Positions 7,708 to 11,700 of a stretch of DNA of 11,700 nt are shown piece by piece. The notes beneath the pieces are model-generated. The model did not search any database, was not told the DNA's origin, and worked only from the letters and a program-made list of their open reading frames with translations. Origin of the DNA: Candidatus Delongbacteria bacterium (lineage in GTDB: Bacteria > UBA4055); NCBI GenBank assembly GCA_028702975.1, contig JAQVNT010000028.1, positions 1-11,700 on the forward strand. The letters run 5' to 3'. A program made the position numbers and the translations under genes. How positions within the stretch are numbered: position 1 is the stretch's first letter; each line of letters starts with the position of its first letter.

Positions 7708-8442
7708 ATGCGTAAAATTGCTATTTTATCATCTAAAGGCGGGACAGGAAAAACGACCACCTCGATAAACCTTGCCCACGGTCTGGCATTGATGGGCAGA
7801 AGTGTTCTGTTGATAGACAGTGACCCTCAGAATACCATCGGGATCGTATTCAACGTTAATCCTGAAAAAACACTGTGCGATCTGTTATTGAAGAGAAGAG
7901 CTTCAATAATTAAGGTTCGCGAGAAACTTCATGTGATCACCTCCGGCGGTAAATATCTTGTCGATACCGAAGTAAAGCTGACAAAGTCATGGGGCAAGGA
8001 ATTCAAGCTGAAGAAAAATCTTTCTCATCTTGAGGGAGTCGATTATGTCATAGTGGACTGCGCACCTTCCATCAACCTGATCAATGTTAATGTTCTGACT
8101 TATTGCGATGAAGTTGTAATTCCGATATCGATGGATTTTCTGTCTCAGATAGGAGCCAACCAGATACTCGGTATGATCGACAGTGTCAGCAAGTCATACA
8201 ACAAAAATCTGGATATTCTTGGTGTCCTTCCGGTCTATTACAATGAAAAAAGAAAGATATCTCTTGAAACAGTCGCGATATTAAAAGACTTTTTCAGAGA
8301 GAAACTTTTTAACACGTACATAAGAGAGGATGTGAGCCTCAAAGAAGCACCGAGTTTCATGAAAACGATATTCGAGTACGCACCTGATTCATGGGGCGCT
8401 CAGGATTATTTTAAACTTGCTAATGAAGTTGACAGCAGATAA
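7708..8442 (+). CDS. ParA/Soj-family ATPase at the head of the pilus operon
   Basis: ParA-type ATPases dimerise with ATP, bind nucleoid DNA and position plasmids, chromosomes or protein machines. The 244-residue protein has the deviant Walker A K10-GGTGKT-T17 with its signature lysine K10. It also has Walker A' D37-S-D39-P-Q, Walker B VIVDC (114-118), and the ParA C-terminal block IREDVSLKEAPS (205-216) followed by YAPDSWGAQDYFKLANEV. The basic patch K181-R-K183 lies near the region where Soj has DNA-binding arginines (inference). There is no N-terminal helix-turn-helix, so it is Soj-like rather than P1-type. I chose the ATG at 7708: the AGG at 7698-7700 is 7 bases away, whereas the in-frame TTG at 7702 would directly abut it. 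No parB with a DNA-binding domain is nearby, and the partner is probably the next gene. It could be an orphan cargo-positioning ATPase rather than a chromosome segregator. Confidence 0.9.
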   Translation: MRKIAILSSKGGTGKTTTSINLAHGLALMGRSVLLIDSDPQNTIGIVFNVNPEKTLCDLLLKRRASIIKVREKLHVITSGGKYLVDTEVKLTKSWGKEFKLKKNLSHLEGVDYVIVDCAPSINLINVNVLTYCDEVVIPISMDFLSQIGANQILGMIDSVSKSYNKNLDILGVLPVYYNEKRKISLETVAILKDFFREKLFNTYIREDVSLKEAPSFMKTIFEYAPDSWGAQDYFKLANEVDSR

Positions 8443-8464
8443 TTACGTCCGGGGATGAAGAATT

Positions 8465-9832
8465 ATGGCAAATGATTCGAGCAAAGAATCTAAAAGTATA
8501 GGAAGAAACATTTTCGCTGAAAATCAGCCCGATTTTTTTAAAGAAAAAACAGGTAAAAATCAACCGGATCCTGCATTAAAGAAAAGAGATTCAGCTCCAA
8601 AAAGCATTGGAAGAAATATATTTTCTGAAGCTCCGAATATGCAGTCACCTTCTTCCAGACCGGCAGACATCGGCGAAGATCTGAAAATAATAGAAAAATC
8701 AACGAAAGGCGTAAGTAAAGAAAAGAGCTCTTCAACTCATTCATCTTCAAAAAAGGGCAGGGTTAACGCTCTGCACATTACAAAAGACAATGTGGTTTTT
8801 GCCCAAACGGAATTTGACGGTATAAATTACAGGTTGACCAATCTCCAGGTTTTCCCTATCGAACCGCCTCAAATTACCGAGGAGAATATACTTAAGGACA
8901 AGAAAGACCCCGAACAGGTAATAAAAGAACTTCAGATAGATGCTGTCGAAAAGGCTTTTGTCAGAGCAGGTGTCGCAAGGAACGATCCGCTTATCGTGAC
9001 ATCTCTTAACGGCACTAATGTTATTGTAAAACAGGTCTATGTACAAAATACTCCTGTAGAAAACATCGAAAAAGACCTTCCTTCAATATTAAAATCCCCT
9101 TTCGACGCGATGAGCCGCTATGAATACATAATTTTAAATTCCGACGGTATGAATCATGATATTCTTGCCGCAGTTTCAGACGGCAGTACTTTTTTTTCTA
9201 TTCAAGCTATGCTTGCGATAACCGGTATAGAATGTCAGATCATGGATGTCGATAAAATAGCAATAGTGAATCTCTATAACGAGTCAGTCAGACCTCCAAA
9301 AGGCAATGTTTCATGTGTAATGGATATCGGTAATGATTATTCCCATATTATGATCATTCCAAGCGGTAACGAAGAGCTTTACATCAGGAATATTGATTTT
9401 ACCTACAATACTTTTAAAAAGACGCTTCAGAGGAACAGGGATATTTCCATTGCTGAAACCGAGGAAATGTTAAAGAACAGAAATTTCTATGATTACATTA
9501 CTAATGCATTCGAACAGGAAACGACAGAGAACCTTAATCAGCATTTTTCAGTTAAAAAAGAGATCAGGATGAAGCTGCTGAGAGAGATACAAAAAACATT
9601 CCAGTATTACGCTCAGCAAAATCAGAATAAAATACCGTCCAAGATTTATATAACAGGAAAAGCTCTTGAGATGAATAAGTTCGCGCAATTCATTAACAAG
9701 AACACAGATATTCCTTGCGAGAATCTGGATATATCAGGATTTTTTGTCGGGGATTCAAGCGTCATTGAATATGCAAAAGAAAAAGAAAGTGTTGCGTATG
9801 TTGCGATCGGACTCGCATTAAGATATGAATAA
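8465..9832 (+). CDS. pilM: PilM-like actin-fold protein with a long N-terminal extension bearing two ParB-like motifs
   Basis: PilM is a cytoplasmic actin/FtsA-like protein that binds the N-terminus of PilN and connects the pilus alignment complex to its motors. Residues about 98-455 match PilM in order. They include a first-phosphate-loop region (100-111), the 'AAVSDG' strand (235-240), an ICxxDVDKIAI-like segment (256-267), V285-MDIG-N290, AETEEML (330-336), a long helix with 'EIQKTFQYYAQQ' and the terminal 'AIGLALR'. At 455 residues it exceeds the usual 350 or so. The excess is an N-terminal, Ser/Lys/Pro-rich, probably disordered tail (1-97) holding K10-SIGRNIFAE and K46-SIGRNIFSE. The first phosphate loop is degenerate: H104 and T106 stand where Asp and Gly are expected, so ATP binding is doubtful. 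GGGGATGAAG (8451-8460) supplies the Shine-Dalgarno. The gene starts 22 bases after the ParA-like gene. Confidence 0.85.
   Translation: MANDSSKESKSIGRNIFAENQPDFFKEKTGKNQPDPALKKRDSAPKSIGRNIFSEAPNMQSPSSRPADIGEDLKIIEKSTKGVSKEKSSSTHSSSKKGRVNALHITKDNVVFAQTEFDGINYRLTNLQVFPIEPPQITEENILKDKKDPEQVIKELQIDAVEKAFVRAGVARNDPLIVTSLNGTNVIVKQVYVQNTPVENIEKDLPSILKSPFDAMSRYEYIILNSDGMNHDILAAVSDGSTFFSIQAMLAITGIECQIMDVDKIAIVNLYNESVRPPKGNVSCVMDIGNDYSHIMIIPSGNEELYIRNIDFTYNTFKKTLQRNRDISIAETEEMLKNRNFYDYITNAFEQETTENLNQHFSVKKEIRMKLLREIQKTFQYYAQQNQNKIPSKIYITGKALEMNKFAQFINKNTDIPCENLDISGFFVGDSSVIEYAKEKESVAYVAIGLALRYE
8492..8521 (+). repeat. Copy 1 of the K-S-I-G-R-N-I-F-x-E coding repeat
   Basis: Encodes residues 10-19 of the PilM-like protein (KSIGRNIFAE), followed directly by NQPD. 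Codons for S, I, N, I and F differ from copy 2 while the encoded residues are the same, so the peptide rather than the DNA appears to be conserved. It resembles the ParB N-terminal ParA-stimulating peptide (K-G-L-G-[KR]-G). Confidence 0.8.
8600..8629 (+). repeat. Copy 2 of the K-S-I-G-R-N-I-F-x-E coding repeat
   Basis: Encodes residues 46-55 (KSIGRNIFSE). It differs from copy 1 by one residue (S54 for A18). The two copies are 36 residues apart, separated by a Lys/Pro-rich linker that contains a second NQPD tetrapeptide (32-35), the first being at 20-23. Confidence 0.8.
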
Positions 9833-9852
9833 ATTCAGGGTTGTGGATAACC

Positions 9853-10458
9853 ATGTATAAATTTAATTTTTTAAGCAAAATAAATCAGGAAAAGATCGAG
9901 ACCAGGAAGAGAGAAAGTTTCATCAGAATGCTTTTTTTATGCTTCGCTTCGGCAATGGTGCTTCTGCTTGGCTTGTTGTATCTTTTTGGGCTAAGCGTTA
10001 ATACCGACAACAGGATCGCAAAAGAAAATCGTCAGCAAATAAATGATAAGATCAATATCTTGAGGTCAGGGGAGTATTTTAGCTATAAGCTGTCTCAAAA
10101 CATGTATAATTCTATGGCTAAAAGAACGAAAATTTCAGATGTAATTAACACCGTTGAGTCTTCGATGGATTCCACAGTTTTGATAAACAATTTCCAATAT
10201 GATGGCGATTATCTTGAAGTCACTTTTATTTCAAGAAGCTCTAATGTGAAATCACAGCTTATGTCGTGGATGGTATCATTCAAAGATCAAGTTGAGGAAA
10301 AAATGATAAAAATGGGGCTTTGTGAAAAAAACAATTTAAAATTAGCAAAGGGTCCTGATATCAAAAAACAGTTTGAAGACTATACTTACTGGATGTTCGT
10401 TCTGAGTCTAGAATTCCCTAAAAAAGAATATAATTTGGCAAAAGGGAAAAAGAGATGA
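9853..10458 (+). CDS. pilN: PilN-like inner-membrane protein of the type IV pilus alignment complex
   Basis: The predicted protein has 201 residues: a short cytoplasmic N-terminus, one membrane segment (about 26-48, rich in Leu/Phe/Val/Ala) and a periplasmic domain of about 150 residues. The N-terminal YKFNFLSK resembles the 'INLLP' peptide by which PilN binds PilM. The size, topology and position directly after pilM fit PilN, whose periplasmic part pairs with PilO. Sequence similarity in the periplasmic part is not obvious by eye, so the call rests mainly on topology and context. I chose the ATG at 9853, preceded by TGGA (9844-9847). The in-frame TTG at 9841 would have CAGGG immediately adjacent with no spacer. 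Type II secretion GspL-like ancestry is an alternative. It overlaps pilO by 4 bases. Confidence 0.72.
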   Translation: MYKFNFLSKINQEKIETRKRESFIRMLFLCFASAMVLLLGLLYLFGLSVNTDNRIAKENRQQINDKINILRSGEYFSYKLSQNMYNSMAKRTKISDVINTVESSMDSTVLINNFQYDGDYLEVTFISRSSNVKSQLMSWMVSFKDQVEEKMIKMGLCEKNNLKLAKGPDIKKQFEDYTYWMFVLSLEFPKKEYNLAKGKKR

Positions 10459-11033
10459 AAAAGAATCTGGTCTATATAATAACGCCGTTATTTCTGTTGA
10501 CGATCGGGATAGTTTACAGATATTTTATTCTGGCTGATACAATCGATGAGACAAGCTCTATAGCCTCAGAGAATAAGATCCTGACAGAAAAATATAACAG
10601 AGATGTTTTTATTCAAAATAATATTTCCAGAATCGATTCCCTTTATGAAAAAAATAAAAGAGGAACTAATTCTTATGGGGATGTTATCGTCGAACTTCTT
10701 GGTGTTGTGGAAGGTATGCTTAAGGAATCACAAATCAAATATGAGGCGAATAAGATCAACCAGGACCCGAATGAACTGAAAGATGTCAGATCAGGGACAT
10801 CATCTTTTTTAGTGTTTTTGGATTTCCAGACAGAATACGAGAATGTTATTGACTTAATACGCCGGATTGAAACGAGTGATCATGTAATAAACATTAAATA
10901 CTTGAGATTGAACAGGAACAGGCCGGTACTAGGCAAGTCTCAGGCTGAATCTAATAAAGACGAATTCGATGAATTCAATATGAAAGCCACCGTCAGTTGT
11001 GAGATAAGGCTTGAATTCGTAAAGTACTTATAA
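10455..11033 (+). CDS. pilO: PilO-like inner-membrane protein of the type IV pilus alignment complex
   Basis: This 192-residue protein has an N-terminal membrane segment (about 6-26) after a two-Lys cytoplasmic tip. A coiled-coil-prone helix follows (about 34-68, rich in Glu/Asn/Lys/Ser/Ile), then a compact alpha/beta domain. The stretch 'SFLVFLDFQTEYENVIDLIRRIET' (117-140) matches the PilO pattern in which a strand is followed by a helix ending in 'L..IE', next to an 'I.I..L.L' strand (145-152). PilO dimerises with PilN in the periplasm and helps link the inner-membrane platform to PilP and the PilQ secretin. The start ATG overlaps the pilN stop (ATGA, 10455-10458), with GGGA at 10444-10447, so translation is coupled. 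GspM is a less likely alternative. Confidence 0.72.
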   Translation: MKKNLVYIITPLFLLTIGIVYRYFILADTIDETSSIASENKILTEKYNRDVFIQNNISRIDSLYEKNKRGTNSYGDVIVELLGVVEGMLKESQIKYEANKINQDPNELKDVRSGTSSFLVFLDFQTEYENVIDLIRRIETSDHVINIKYLRLNRNRPVLGKSQAESNKDEFDEFNMKATVSCEIRLEFVKYL

Positions 11034-11054
11034 AAGTGAGGGATTCCTTCTAAA

Positions 11055-11700
11055 ATGAAGAATTATTCAAAAGAACAAATAGCAGTCATAGCGATTTCAA
11101 TTATATCCTTGTTTATTCTGAGTTACTTATTGTTGACTCTTAAGCCGGAGGTGGATTCGCAGAATATTGGGGATTCATATAAACTGAGTAAAGACAGTGT
11201 GCTTATCACAGACACGATAATAACCAAATTTTCGCAATCCGAGAAAAAATTTACAAGAGACATATACAATTTTAAGATCATCGAAAAGAAGAAGGTTGAA
11301 GTTGTAAATGAACAAAACGACACTCCGCAGATAAAATATTCATGGATAAACACATCTGGGCTTGAACTTTACACAAGAGATGTTGTTTCTTTCGCTCTCT
11401 TTTTTGACGGCAAAGCCAGATTCAGTATAAACGGTAAAACACAGGAATTTAAAGCCGGAGATAAGATAGCTATCGGGAAAAAGGTACAGAAACAGGTCAT
11501 TTCCGGAACGAATCAGTCAACCGGTAACACCAGAACAGGAGACGAGTATTTGGGAAAGATACTATCCATAACAGAACGCTCCGTTTATGTTGATACCGAA
11601 GATAAAAATAGAGTTGTAAGATTCCTTCCGGGGGCGAACGGTGATTATTTTGCGAGGAATCTTATGGAAGCGACTTCAGGGCAGGAAACACAGGATACTC
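11055..11700 (+). CDS. Membrane-anchored periplasmic protein in the pilP position (partial, runs off the right edge)
   Basis: From the ATG at 11055 an uninterrupted frame runs to the window end (215 codons), so the gene is incomplete. A GAGGGA at 11037-11042, just after pilO, precedes it by 12 bases. The start MKNYSKEQIAVIAISIISLFILSYLLL-type segment places one membrane helix at about residues 8-28, with the rest presumably periplasmic. There is no lipobox Cys, unlike classical PilP. Residues about 45-95 are Lys/Glu-rich. After them come beta-rich segments, 'FSINGKTQEFKAGDKI' and, around 164-183, 'YLGKILSITERSVYVD'. The latter resembles the 'GkI..I....V.L' beta hairpin of PilP C-terminal domains. 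Position and fold hint favour a PilP-like linker to the secretin, but I do not recognise the family with certainty. It could be a lineage-specific pilus component. Confidence 0.75.
   Translation, partial: MKNYSKEQIAVIAISIISLFILSYLLLTLKPEVDSQNIGDSYKLSKDSVLITDTIITKFSQSEKKFTRDIYNFKIIEKKKVEVVNEQNDTPQIKYSWINTSGLELYTRDVVSFALFFDGKARFSINGKTQEFKAGDKIAIGKKVQKQVISGTNQSTGNTRTGDEYLGKILSITERSVYVDTEDKNRVVRFLPGANGDYFARNLMEATSGQETQDT

Noticed and set aside
8455..8475. Short ATG frame overlapping the pilM start
   Set aside because: Only six codons, out of frame, and its ATG is inside the purine-rich Shine-Dalgarno region; there is no sign of coding.
9841..9852. TTG at 9841 as start of the PilN-like protein
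   Set aside because: CAGGG ends at 9840 with no spacer. The ATG at 9853 places the INLLP-like segment at the very N-terminus, as in PilN.

Overview
This is a protein-dense bacterial chromosomal segment with no sign of phage, transposon, CRISPR or RNA genes. By eye the base composition is moderately AT-rich. Arg is written mostly as AGA/AGG and Ile often as ATA, evenly across all genes, so nothing looks recently transferred. The gene content (SecA plus a type IV pilus alignment complex) points to a Gram-negative-type (diderm) cell. SecA carries an approximately 80-residue insertion after the DEAD-like motif, with a 'TPKNKKLLKLL' signature and a following 'LHTEYAEKS' stretch. This resembles SecA of the Bacteroidetes/Chlorobi/Fibrobacteres (FCB) superphylum, so an FCB or FCB-related candidate phylum is the best guess; genus and species cannot be named.

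Layout. (1) 1-223, minus strand: 5' end of a dapA-type gene (4-hydroxy-tetrahydrodipicolinate synthase family), leaving the window. (2) 224-397: divergent intergenic region with a good promoter and Shine-Dalgarno for the rightward genes. (3) 398-7529, plus strand: a tight housekeeping run rnhA - nusB - metallophosphoesterase - secA - topA, with gaps of 6-22 bases, probably one operon. (4) 7530-7701: intergenic region with a near-consensus sigma-70 promoter (TTGACA-N17-TTATAT). (5) 7708 to the window end, plus strand: a ParA/Soj-type ATPase followed by pilM-, pilN-, pilO-like genes and the start of a membrane-anchored protein in the pilP position. Gaps are short and pilN/pilO overlap by 4 bases, so this is probably one transcription unit.

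How the genes fit together. The first operon handles RNA-DNA hybrid removal, transcription antitermination, protein export and DNA supercoiling. The second appears to build the inner-membrane alignment complex of a type IV pilus or type II secretion-like machine. Its unusual part is the pairing of a ParA-type ATPase with a PilM-like protein. That protein carries a 97-residue, apparently disordered N-terminal extension containing two copies of the motif K-S-I-G-R-N-I-F-[A/S]-E. The motif resembles the short N-terminal peptide of ParB (K-G-L-G-[KR]-G-...-L) that stimulates ParA ATPase. The two copies differ at five synonymous codon positions but only one amino acid, suggesting selection on the peptide. 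I infer that this could be a ParA-driven positioning system for the pilus machine, with the PilM-like protein as the ParB-like partner.
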